The notes below the pieces were generated by a model. It searched no databases. It was not told where the DNA came from and was given only the letters and a program-made list of their open reading frames with translations. Made by a program: the position numbers and the translations under genes. 64,000 nucleotides of DNA from a bacterium (GTDB lineage Bacteria; Myxococcota_A; Bradymonadia; Bradymonadales; Bradymonadaceae), in the NCBI GenBank assembly GCA_030427705.1, contig JAUIBR010000006.1, forward strand, positions 1-64,000. The letters run 5' to 3'. Shown here one piece after another: positions 57,082 to 64,000 of this stretch. Each line of letters opens with the position of its first letter. Position 1 is the first letter of the stretch.

Positions 57082-57929
57082 CCGAACAAGATTTCTCGCG
57101 CTTCAGCGGGCGTGGCCGGTTCACGACCCGCCTCACGGGCGAGCGTTGCCATGGCCTCGATAAGTGGACCGTTGCCGTCCACCTTCTCGCCATTAGCCAG
57201 GTAGAACGTATCCTCAACACCGGTACGTAGGTTGCCGCCAAGCTCCGCAGTCTTGCGGTGGATATCCCAAACCTCAGACCGACCGATGACGATCGATTGC
57301 CAGGTGGCGTCTTCGGGTAGGAGGTCGACCAGAATCGGCAACAGGTCTGCACGTGCGGGCATACCGCTGGCGACGCCTTGCACCAGGGAAACTGTGTAAG
57401 GTTTTGACAGCATTCCGCTCTTAGCGAACATCTCGACCGAACGGATGATGCCGGTATCGAAGCACTCGCACTCGGGCATGATGTTGTGTTCTTTCATGAC
57501 ATTCAGAAACTTCGCGACCTTGTCGACGGGGTTGTCGAACAACATCGGAGGCCATGCCCATTCGCCGTTTGAGCGCAGCTTCAGGTAGTTCAACGAACCC
57601 GAGTTCATCGCTGCCATGTCCGGCTTTACCCGCTCCAAGCACGCCACCGGCCCGCTGATGTCGTCACCTACAACCCCGGTTGTGAGGTTCATGATGATGT
57701 CTGGGCACTTGTCTTTGATGGCATCAACGATTTCCGCGGCGAGGTCGGGGTCCCAAGATGGGAAGCGGCCCATCGACTGCTCGCGGAAGTGAATGTGCAC
57801 CACCGATGCACCGGCGTTGTATGCGTCCAGGGTGGACGCGGCCATCTCTTCGGGTGTGTATGGGACTGGGTGTTGCGCAGGGTTCGTAAGCACGCCGTTG
57901 AGGGCGCATGTGATAACGACTTTGCTCAT
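57078..57929 (-). CDS. BKACE (3-keto-5-aminohexanoate cleavage-like) enzyme
   Basis: A 283-residue (beta/alpha)8 enzyme of the DUF849/BKACE family, which condenses a beta-keto acid with acetyl-CoA to give acetoacetate and a CoA ester; Kce acts in lysine fermentation. Zinc ligands His45 and His47 in VVHIHFRE, the MNLTTG motif and the SVEMFAKSG region are seen. Family members differ in substrate, and the lysine pathway genes are absent, so the substrate is open. ATG 57929 is clear. It lies next to, but converges with, the kinase unit. Confidence 0.92.
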   Translation of the reverse strand: MSKVVITCALNGVLTNPAQHPVPYTPEEMAASTLDAYNAGASVVHIHFREQSMGRFPSWDPDLAAEIVDAIKDKCPDIIMNLTTGVVGDDISGPVACLERVKPDMAAMNSGSLNYLKLRSNGEWAWPPMLFDNPVDKVAKFLNVMKEHNIMPECECFDTGIIRSVEMFAKSGMLSKPYTVSLVQGVASGMPARADLLPILVDLLPEDATWQSIVIGRSEVWDIHRKTAELGGNLRTGVEDTFYLANGEKVDGNGPLIEAMATLAREAGREPATPAEAREILFG

Positions 57930-57956
57930 TGCTTCACATCGATTGAGAGGAAAGGG

Positions 57957-58892
57957 CTAATCTCGTGCGACGCAATAGACCACATCTGGGGGATCGGGGT
58001 CGATACAGAATTCGCCCTCGCAGTCATCACATGGGCAGTCTGTGCATCCCCGTGCCGGGCGGTACGCGCGACAGCTGAAGCGGTCGATTAGTGATTCCTG
58101 ACCACATAGTTCACCAGGCCCGCACACGCTGCCGCAATCCGCGCCAAACGTGGGGTCGCACGCCGATGGGTTCCAACCGGGTTGCACACACGATGGACCG
58201 CTGTTGGTCTGGCATGTGAACCATCCGAAACCGCAGTTGCCGTTGTTGCGGCATTCTCCCTCGCGACACGCGTCGCCTCCGCAATTGATGCCGCAATCCC
58301 CGCAGTTGGCCGGGTCCGTATCGATGTTCACGCATACACCGTTGCAGCGTTTGAAGCCCGGATAGCAGATGCAATTTCCTTCCGAGCAGACCTCTTGTGG
58401 TCCGCATTCGTTGCCGCATTGCCCGCAGTTCTTGGGGTCGTTTGAAGGCAGCGTACAGGTGTTTTGGTCACCACACGCGAAGTAGGGTTGGTAGCAGAAA
58501 CACTGCCCACGGCGGCATTGGCCAAACTCCGGGTCGCAGCTGTTGTTGCACTCCCCGCAGTGAGTGTTGCTATTGAGCACATCGACGACCTGACCATCAC
58601 ACATCGTGGGTAGGTCTGGCATGTTCGCCATGTCGTTTACATCAGGCATGTCGACCGGCACATCAGGTGCCATGTCCTCAACGTTGTTAACGTTATTGAT
58701 GTTGTTGACGTTGTTGACGTTGTTATCGTTGTTGACGTTGATGTTGTTCGTGTTGTTCGCGTTGTTCGCGTTGTTTGAATTCTTAGAATTTTCGGGTGGG
58801 ACCCAATCCGGATCGGTCGCAGGTCGCTCGACATTTGGGTCGAAACTGCATCCCGCCATCATAATGTAGACAATCAAAAACCAACGCTTCAT
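57957..58892 (-). CDS. Asn-linker Cys-rich lipoprotein
   Basis: A 311-residue lipoprotein (MKRWFLIVYIMMAGC, Cys15). A long linker of NN-x units (about 18 Asn-Asn pairs, residues 37-75) leads to repeated Cys-rich segments of the CG.C...C.....C.. type (CGECNNSCDPEFGQCRRGQC, CGQCGNECGPQEVCSEGNC), a repeated disulfide module in myxobacterial secreted proteins. Function unknown. ATG 58892 chosen because the lipobox is then correctly placed; the open frame reaches 59186 but overlaps the divergent gene. Confidence 0.85.
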   Translation of the reverse strand: MKRWFLIVYIMMAGCSFDPNVERPATDPDWVPPENSKNSNNANNANNTNNINVNNDNNVNNVNNINNVNNVEDMAPDVPVDMPDVNDMANMPDLPTMCDGQVVDVLNSNTHCGECNNSCDPEFGQCRRGQCFCYQPYFACGDQNTCTLPSNDPKNCGQCGNECGPQEVCSEGNCICYPGFKRCNGVCVNIDTDPANCGDCGINCGGDACREGECRNNGNCGFGWFTCQTNSGPSCVQPGWNPSACDPTFGADCGSVCGPGELCGQESLIDRFSCRAYRPARGCTDCPCDDCEGEFCIDPDPPDVVYCVARD

Positions 58893-58986
58893 GCGACGTA
58901 GCTTACCTGAACGTGAACGCTCTTTAAATGTGGCAACGCTTAGACTATGAGTTAATACACAGCAAATCACTCTTGAGCATCGATAA

Positions 58987-60603
58987 ATGAAAAGTCTGAT
59001 CCGTATTTCTCTGTGTTTCGCGTTGGTCTTGGCCGGCTGCAATATTAGCGACGATGGTCTGGTCACCGGTTCAAACAACCGTGCAAACAACGCCAACAAC
59101 ACGAACAACGTGAACAACATCAACAACGTCAATAATACTGACTTAATTGATGTGGACGGGGACTGGAACTTCACGCTGACGATCAATGATACGGATTGTC
59201 CCGATGATGCAGATCCGTTCGAGTTCTGCGCCCAGCTCGTTCAAGACGACGATGAGGTATCCCTGTTTGTCGACGGCGACGAGACGCTGGGCACCGCCTA
59301 CGAAGACCGCGTGGAATTCGAGGTCATGGGTGGTGTCGTGATCATCGAAGAAGGCGAAGACGGAAACCTGACGGGAACGTTTGATTTCGAGGGTGAATGT
59401 GACGAGTCAGGGACGATCGAGGCCACGCCAACCGCGATGTGTCCCGATGTTGAATCAATGGCCATCGATGCTGTGTTCCCCGACGTCGACGCGACGGAGG
59501 TCCCTCGCGATACCATCGTCTATGTCGATTTCAGCTCTCCAGTTGATGAGTCCCGTCTGATCCGAACCGGCGGCGAGAACGATACGCTGATCTTGCGAAA
59601 CGATGCAGGAAACCGAGTGCCGGGTACTGTCCGAACCGATGGCGATCGCGCTATCGAGTTTGAGCCGGCCGCGCCGTTGCTCGCGAACACGACGTATACT
59701 GTCACATTGAATGGTCCCGTCTACGGCACTGAAGATGGCCAGGAGTACACGATGGACCAGTATCAGTGGTCGTTTGCGACCATTGGTCCGATCTTCTTGG
59801 TCTCCACAGCGCCCGCGTATGACACCGAATTGCTGCGAGTTGACGATACCCTTGTGCTCACATTCTCGAGTGAGCTGGACACCGATACAGTTGCCCCCGA
59901 CAAGGTGACCGTGAACGCAGAAGGACGGTACGGCAATCTGGCGTCTGGCAGCTCGATTCCCATCAGTGTGACCGCGAACCAAAATCAGATCTCCATTCAA
60001 GCCCAACAAACATGGCAGGAATTCGGAACTGTCTATTCGGTTGGGGTTACTGGTGTCATGGGAGCAGATGGACGTCCTGTACGCGATACGAACATCCAGA
60101 TTCAATCCGTCATTGTTGACGAGACTTACCGATACAACCTTGCTCCTGAAGGTACCGATCGTTGGATGGGTGTGGACTTCAATGGCCAAGACCTTCGGAC
60201 GTTTGGAAGTTCCGGCAATCAGCAGACCCAGTGGGGATTGGCGCCGAACGGACCAGCGGGCTACTACGTGATGGCCCCAGGAACTCGCGACTGGTTGCTT
60301 GGCAACCAAGACGAGCGATTCTTGGAGGCAGCAGATAGTCGTGTAGGAGATGACCCATACATGGCACCACTGGCTGCTCCGGGAACGGCCGCTACTGGTC
60401 AGCAGTTCCGTTTCATCCCGATACCAGGCGCGACATCTCCGATGCTCCCGCAGCAGGTCGGCGACAGCCCAGGCTTGTTCTATATCGAAGCCTTGAATCA
60501 GGCACTTCGTCTGACGTACGCGGGGAATGATATCGAATCACGCCCTGATGATGGCTCGAACGAGCAGTGGTGGCGATTGCGTCGTAATGCCCCTCGCAAC
60601 TGA
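58987..60603 (+). CDS. Asn-linker lipoprotein with Big_5/SbsA-type Ig repeats
   Basis: A 538-residue lipoprotein (MKSLIRISLCFALVLAGC, Cys18). Linker NNRANNANNTNNVNNINNVNN. Two Ig-like Big_5 domains (about 155-260 and 260-370: VFPDVDATEVPRDTIVYVDFSS and STAPAYDTELLRVDDTLVLTFS) and a last domain, about 150 residues, with QW and WWRLRRN that resembles a ricin-type carbohydrate-binding trefoil. Surface binding role inferred. It is divergent from the preceding lipoprotein, 94 bases away, and both start with the same type of linker. Confidence 0.87.
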   Translation: MKSLIRISLCFALVLAGCNISDDGLVTGSNNRANNANNTNNVNNINNVNNTDLIDVDGDWNFTLTINDTDCPDDADPFEFCAQLVQDDDEVSLFVDGDETLGTAYEDRVEFEVMGGVVIIEEGEDGNLTGTFDFEGECDESGTIEATPTAMCPDVESMAIDAVFPDVDATEVPRDTIVYVDFSSPVDESRLIRTGGENDTLILRNDAGNRVPGTVRTDGDRAIEFEPAAPLLANTTYTVTLNGPVYGTEDGQEYTMDQYQWSFATIGPIFLVSTAPAYDTELLRVDDTLVLTFSSELDTDTVAPDKVTVNAEGRYGNLASGSSIPISVTANQNQISIQAQQTWQEFGTVYSVGVTGVMGADGRPVRDTNIQIQSVIVDETYRYNLAPEGTDRWMGVDFNGQDLRTFGSSGNQQTQWGLAPNGPAGYYVMAPGTRDWLLGNQDERFLEAADSRVGDDPYMAPLAAPGTAATGQQFRFIPIPGATSPMLPQQVGDSPGLFYIEALNQALRLTYAGNDIESRPDDGSNEQWWRLRRNAPRN

Positions 60604-60611
60604 TTCTGGAT

Positions 60612-60627
60612 CTGACATTTATGTCAG
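60612..60627. promoter_or_regulatory. perfect inverted repeat CTGACAT-TT-ATGTCAG
   Basis: Eight bases after the stop of the Big_5 lipoprotein gene. The repeat has 7-bp arms and a 2-base centre, with no T-run after it, so it is more operator-like than terminator-like. The 314-bp gap 60604-60917 also holds a promoter, a tiny ORF and a terminator-like hairpin, listed separately. Confidence 0.4.
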
Positions 60628-60715
60628 GTTGTGAAGTCTTGGCACGGGTCTTGCGTTGCAAAATCCGATGCCAATGCGACGCGGAAACCCCCGAAAAAAA
60701 AGGCTATCAGACCAT

Positions 60716-60743
60716 TTGACAAGGGATTTTCACTCGCTAGTAT
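60716..60743 (+). promoter_or_regulatory. sigma70-type promoter ahead of dnaG
   Basis: TTGACA at 60716-60721 and TAGTAT at 60738-60743, spacing 16. A full consensus -35 and five of six at -10. Transcription should start near 60750, ahead of the tiny ORF and the terminator-like hairpin, so it may drive a leader and then dnaG-rpoD. Confidence 0.6.
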
Positions 60744-60799
60744 TCACCGCCTGTTTGGCCCGAATTTTCGGGAACGTAACACAGGGAGAGTTCGATACC

Positions 60800-60859
60800 A
60801 TGCGCCTGATCGAAGAGAAAAAGTCGAATAAGACGATTCAGGCGAGGACGCAGATCTAG
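60800..60859 (+). CDS. tiny leader ORF (19 codons) before dnaG
   Basis: ATG at 60800 (GGGAG at 60784-60788) gives MRLIEEKKSNKTIQARTQI and stops at the first CTAGA of the terminator-like element. Lys/Arg/Ile-rich; no known leader peptide matched. It lies between a good promoter and a hairpin with T-run, an arrangement used in attenuation. It may equally be non-coding leader RNA. Confidence 0.3.
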   Translation: MRLIEEKKSNKTIQARTQI

Positions 60860-60909
60860 AAACCGGTTTTTTCTGGTGTGATTCATTCATACTAGAGGCC
60901 GGTTTTTTT
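60856..60909 (+). terminator. terminator-like hairpin with duplicated CCGGTTTTTT
   Basis: Two near-copies, CTAGAAACCGGTTTTTT (60856-60872) and CTAGAGGCCGGTTTTTTT (60892-60909). AAACCGG (60860-60866) can pair with CCGGTTT (60899-60905) and is followed by a T-run to 60909, eight bases before the dnaG ATG. The 32-base loop is long, so efficiency is uncertain. Confidence 0.5.
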
Positions 60910-60917
60910 GTGTCGGT

Positions 60918-62726
60918 ATGGGACGCATTCCAGACGAAGTAATCGAGGAAGTCTTAAGGCGAACGGACATCGTTCAGACGGTCCAGCAGTACGTGACACT
61001 CAAGCGTGCTGGGGCCAACATGAAAGGCCTTTGTCCATTCCATAACGAGAAGACACCTAGCTTCAACGTTCACCCGACTAAGGGCATTTACAAGTGTTTC
61101 GGATGTGGTGCTGGCGGAAACGTCATTGGTTTTTTGATGGATATCGAGGGATGGAATTTCCCCGAAACTGTCCGACACCTCGCCGAGCGAAACGGGATTG
61201 AGATCCCCGAGGAGACGAGCGAAGAGAGCGAAGAAGCACAACGACGACGGGAAGGTAAGAAGCTGTACTTCCAAATTATGTCGTTGGCGCAAAAATTCTT
61301 CGAAGACAATCTCTGGAGCGCAGACGGAAAAGCCGCGCAGCTTTATTTGAGCGAGCGAGGCATCGACGAAGACACAGCTCGCACATTTGCGATGGGTTAC
61401 GCCCCTCAAGGATGGAGCAACCTGCTCGACCACTTAGCCAGGAACGGCATCCAGGGTCGAGTTGCTGAGCGAGCTGGATTGGTCATTCCGCGGCGAGAAA
61501 AGGACGGCTTCTATGACCGCTTTCGACACCGCATCATTTTTCCGGTCCGCGATATCTGGGGAAACACGCTCGCTTTCGGTGGTCGCGTGTTCGCAGGAGA
61601 CGATGATGGACCAAAATACATCAATTCGCCTGAGACCACGTTCTATACAAAAGGGCAACAGCTGTACGGATTGTACGAATCAAAGAAATCCATACAGCAA
61701 CGCGGTGAGGCGCTGATCGTCGAAGGAAACTTCGATGTCATCGCGCTTCACGCACAAGGAGTCGACGTGGCCATCGCACCGATGGGTACAGCATTAACCG
61801 GGGACCAAGCGCGCATGCTTTCGCGATATTGTCGCAAAGTGGTCGTGGCGTTTGACGGTGACTCCGCCGGTGAGGCAGCGACGCTTCGTTGTTTCCCAGC
61901 CCTCCAAAAACACGAGATCGAGGCATCCATCGTACGTTTTGCCGAGACCGAGGATCCTGACACGTTCGTGCGCTCCAATGGACGCAAGGCGTTGGAGGAT
62001 CTCATGGCTCGCGCGCCGCATATGATGGATTGGGCGATCGACAAGATCACCAAGCCCGCTGCGGGTGGGAGCATTGAGCGCAAGCTGGAAGCGCTCAAAG
62101 AGGCGGGCGAGTTGGTCCGAACGGTTGAAAATCCAGTCGCTTGGGAACACTACGCACAGGAAGTTTCTCGGCGCCTAGATATTGAACCGTCGCTCATGAA
62201 AGAGTATATACAACGACCTAAATCAGTAAGTGACCAAGTTAGACAGGCCGTCGTAGACGCCAATCAGCCGCTCGAGTTGGGCAACGCCGAGTTCGGAATA
62301 CTCGCCGTTTTGCTTGATCATCCCGAGTGGTTAGCAGGCTTTTTGACTGAAGAATTCGACAAGCTATTGTCTAGTGCAGAGCTATCCGACTTCCTAAATC
62401 GATGTGCCGACTATTATCGGAACCACGAAGAACAGATTGACGCCCCAGTACTGCTCCAACAGATTGAGCAACCAGCATTCAGAAAGACGGTGGAAAAAGC
62501 CCTGGTGTCGACACAAGAGCTGTATGTGTCCGACAAGGCCTCGCTTTTCTACCAAGATTGTGTCCGCGGCCTTAAGCGTAGCTGGGCCGAGCGGACGTTG
62601 GTCGAGATTCAGCATGAACTCGACGACACAGATTTTGTCTCGCAACGCGACGAGTATCAGACGTTGATCCAGCGAAAAATGCAGGTGGAACGTTTTAAGC
62701 AGTCGCTCGACGCACGCGCGAGTTGA
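60918..62726 (+). CDS. dnaG: DNA primase
   Basis: A 602-residue primase that lays RNA primers on the lagging strand. The zinc-binding domain has Cys39, His42, Cys60 and Cys63 (CPFHNEKTPSF, CFGCGAGGN). The RNA polymerase basic motif, and the Toprim residues in LIVEGNFDVIAL and VVAFDGDSAGE, are intact. The C-terminal DnaB-binding part is present but divergent. ATG 60918 has only a weak ribosome site just after the T-run. dnaG-rpoD is the end of the conserved macromolecular synthesis operon; rpsU is not in front. Confidence 0.98.
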   Translation: MGRIPDEVIEEVLRRTDIVQTVQQYVTLKRAGANMKGLCPFHNEKTPSFNVHPTKGIYKCFGCGAGGNVIGFLMDIEGWNFPETVRHLAERNGIEIPEETSEESEEAQRRREGKKLYFQIMSLAQKFFEDNLWSADGKAAQLYLSERGIDEDTARTFAMGYAPQGWSNLLDHLARNGIQGRVAERAGLVIPRREKDGFYDRFRHRIIFPVRDIWGNTLAFGGRVFAGDDDGPKYINSPETTFYTKGQQLYGLYESKKSIQQRGEALIVEGNFDVIALHAQGVDVAIAPMGTALTGDQARMLSRYCRKVVVAFDGDSAGEAATLRCFPALQKHEIEASIVRFAETEDPDTFVRSNGRKALEDLMARAPHMMDWAIDKITKPAAGGSIERKLEALKEAGELVRTVENPVAWEHYAQEVSRRLDIEPSLMKEYIQRPKSVSDQVRQAVVDANQPLELGNAEFGILAVLLDHPEWLAGFLTEEFDKLLSSAELSDFLNRCADYYRNHEEQIDAPVLLQQIEQPAFRKTVEKALVSTQELYVSDKASLFYQDCVRGLKRSWAERTLVEIQHELDDTDFVSQRDEYQTLIQRKMQVERFKQSLDARAS

Positions 62727-62850
62727 TTATTTGATGATTGGATGAACTGAAGTTAGAGACGCGCAGGAATAACGCGGTAAATATGCGAGTTTAGCCACTT
62801 TCGGCGGGCTCGTCCGCACGTTTCAACGGCATGACCAAGGAGACGACTTA

Positions 62851-64000
62851 ATGTCGAATGCCAAGACCACAAGTTTGGAAGTACGTAGGCTCATTGATAT
62901 GGGCAAGGAAAAGGGTTTTTTGACCTATGAAGAGGTCAATAACGCCCTGCCTCCGAACGTACTGTCCAGCGAGCAGATCGATGACATGATGATGCTCTTC
63001 GGAGAGCTCGGAATCGAGATCCTCGATGACGCAAAGAAGTTCAAAGGGAAGAAAAAGGTCGAGAAAGACCCCAAACTTCTCCGAACTGAGTCGAAAAAGA
63101 CGAAGGAGGTCAAAGAAGACTTCGTAAAGGGTAATGACCCTGTCCGTATGTACCTGCGCAAAATGGGCCAGGTACCCCTTCTTACCCGCGAAGGCGAAGT
63201 TGAAATCGCCAAGCGAATTGAGGAAGGCGAGAAGACCATCCTGACCGTTGTTTTGAGCACCAATATTGGTGTTCGCGAGATGCTCCTCCTTGGTGAGCGT
63301 GTTCGCAAAGGCAAGGTCAAGCTGACTGATGTCCTTCAGGCTCCGAATCCGGAAGACCTGCCGAAGGACGAAGAAGGCAATATCATCGAACTGTCGATCG
63401 AAGAGCGCACCAAGTGGTTCCTCGAGCAGATTGGCAAAATCCGCACGATCGACCGCGAAATGCGTGAGCTTGGACAGGACCTCATTACGAAGCCTGGCCT
63501 CTCGCGTAAGAAGCGCAAGACGATTCGTGAGAAGATCAAGACGCTTCGCCGTGACATGTTCGACGTTCTTAAGAACGTGCGTCTCACGAAGAAGCACACT
63601 GACAAGATCGTGGCACGCTTCAAAGCGTTGGTTCACCGCGTCGACAAGGCCGAGGCTGACCTCGCCAAGGTCGAGCGTTACCACCGCGTGCGTTTCTCAC
63701 AAGCTCAACAGGCTGTGATGGAGCTGCGTGCTGGCGTTGAAGATGGCATCGACTGGACGACCAAGCTCAACAAGAGCAAGGACCGTCTCGAAGAGATCTA
63801 CAACGAAATGCGTGGCATCCGCCGCCGCATCCGTGCGGTTGAAATGGAAGGCTCGCAGTCAGTCGATTCGATGCGTATCACCTACCAGGCTGTCCTCGCC
63901 GGCGAGAAAATGGCTGAGCGTGCGAAAGCTGAATTGGTTGAAGCAAACTTGAGATTGGTGGTTTCCATCGCCAAGAAGTACACGAACCGCGGTCTGCAGT
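62851..64000 (+). CDS. rpoD: RNA polymerase primary sigma factor, partial (runs off the window)
   Basis: The first 383 codons of RpoD. Residues 1-60 form region 1.1 (MSNAKTTSLEVRRLIDMGKEKGFLTYEEVNNAL), about 80-120 region 1.2 (NDPVRMYLRKMGQVPLLTREGE), then a long non-conserved helical insertion and the start of region 2 (AELVEANLRLVVSIAKKYTNRGLQ) at the edge. The ATG at 62851 has AAGGAG at 62837-62842. It is co-directional with dnaG, 124 bases downstream. The rest of the protein lies outside the window. Confidence 0.97.
   Translation, partial: MSNAKTTSLEVRRLIDMGKEKGFLTYEEVNNALPPNVLSSEQIDDMMMLFGELGIEILDDAKKFKGKKKVEKDPKLLRTESKKTKEVKEDFVKGNDPVRMYLRKMGQVPLLTREGEVEIAKRIEEGEKTILTVVLSTNIGVREMLLLGERVRKGKVKLTDVLQAPNPEDLPKDEEGNIIELSIEERTKWFLEQIGKIRTIDREMRELGQDLITKPGLSRKKRKTIREKIKTLRRDMFDVLKNVRLTKKHTDKIVARFKALVHRVDKAEADLAKVERYHRVRFSQAQQAVMELRAGVEDGIDWTTKLNKSKDRLEEIYNEMRGIRRRIRAVEMEGSQSVDSMRITYQAVLAGEKMAERAKAELVEANLRLVVSIAKKYTNRGLQ

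Overview
The window is about 57% GC, gene-dense bacterial chromosome with no rRNA, tRNA, phage or integrase genes that I can see. It most resembles a Myxococcota/Deltaproteobacteria-type predator or saprophyte, and I would guess the Bradymonadales. The pointers are: Ser/Thr kinases with unusual ectodomains or STAND-TPR regions, many Cys-rich lipoproteins with Asn-Asn-x linkers, a MYXO-CTERM-like C-terminal anchor, TSP3-OmpA and AgmX/PglI-like domains, the DUF1592/DUF1552 pair, and a dnaG-rpoD pair. The taxon is inferred from these traits; no marker gene was compared.

Layout. 1-13.6 kb: a small lipoprotein bracketed by 109-bp direct repeats; a membrane Ser/Thr kinase with a Cys-rich ectodomain; a CehA/McbA-like PHP lipoprotein divergent from uvrB; an M23 peptidase translationally coupled to a barrel-only Omp85 protein; a DUF4190 protein; a GMC oxidoreductase; a Sua5/YrdC protein; and a DUF697 protein with a ruined P-loop. 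13.6-20 kb: an intergenic hairpin repeat, a DUF4013-like membrane protein, and then a minus-strand run of ribbon-helix-helix-like protein, kynurenine 3-monooxygenase, stand-alone GyrA-CTD pinwheel and LuxE-like enzyme. An AT-rich region full of TCCAAAT motifs lies upstream of that run, facing an ECF sigma factor. 20-32 kb: VIT/VWA lipoprotein, DUF1552 and DUF1592 (one minus-strand unit), a DUF985 cupin, a flotillin with its YqiJ-like partner, and a MYXO-CTERM-like protein.

32-47 kb: a double AAA+ ATPase, a secreted Cys-containing protein, cutA, a TetR regulator with a PEP-synthase/rifampicin-phosphotransferase-like protein, and an overlapping minus-strand unit tamA-like - tamB/TSP3/OmpA fusion - argH, followed by a Tag-like glycosylase. 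47-60.6 kb: a trypsin-like lipoprotein, Asn-linker lipoproteins, a four-gene overlapping unit (PKD/lamin-tail lipoprotein, degenerate CapA-like protein, kinase-STAND-TPR protein, small lipoprotein), a BKACE enzyme and two divergent Asn-linker lipoproteins. 60.6-64 kb: a promoter, a tiny ORF, a terminator-like hairpin, dnaG, and rpoD running off the end.

The envelope is the common theme: roughly half the genes encode exported or membrane proteins. The parts most likely to be new are the RHH/kmo/GyrA-CTD/LuxE run with its operator-like array, the TamB protein carried on an OmpA peptidoglycan anchor next to a lipoprotein TamA, and the kinase-STAND-TPR unit. All coordinates come from reading the sequence; no database search was possible.
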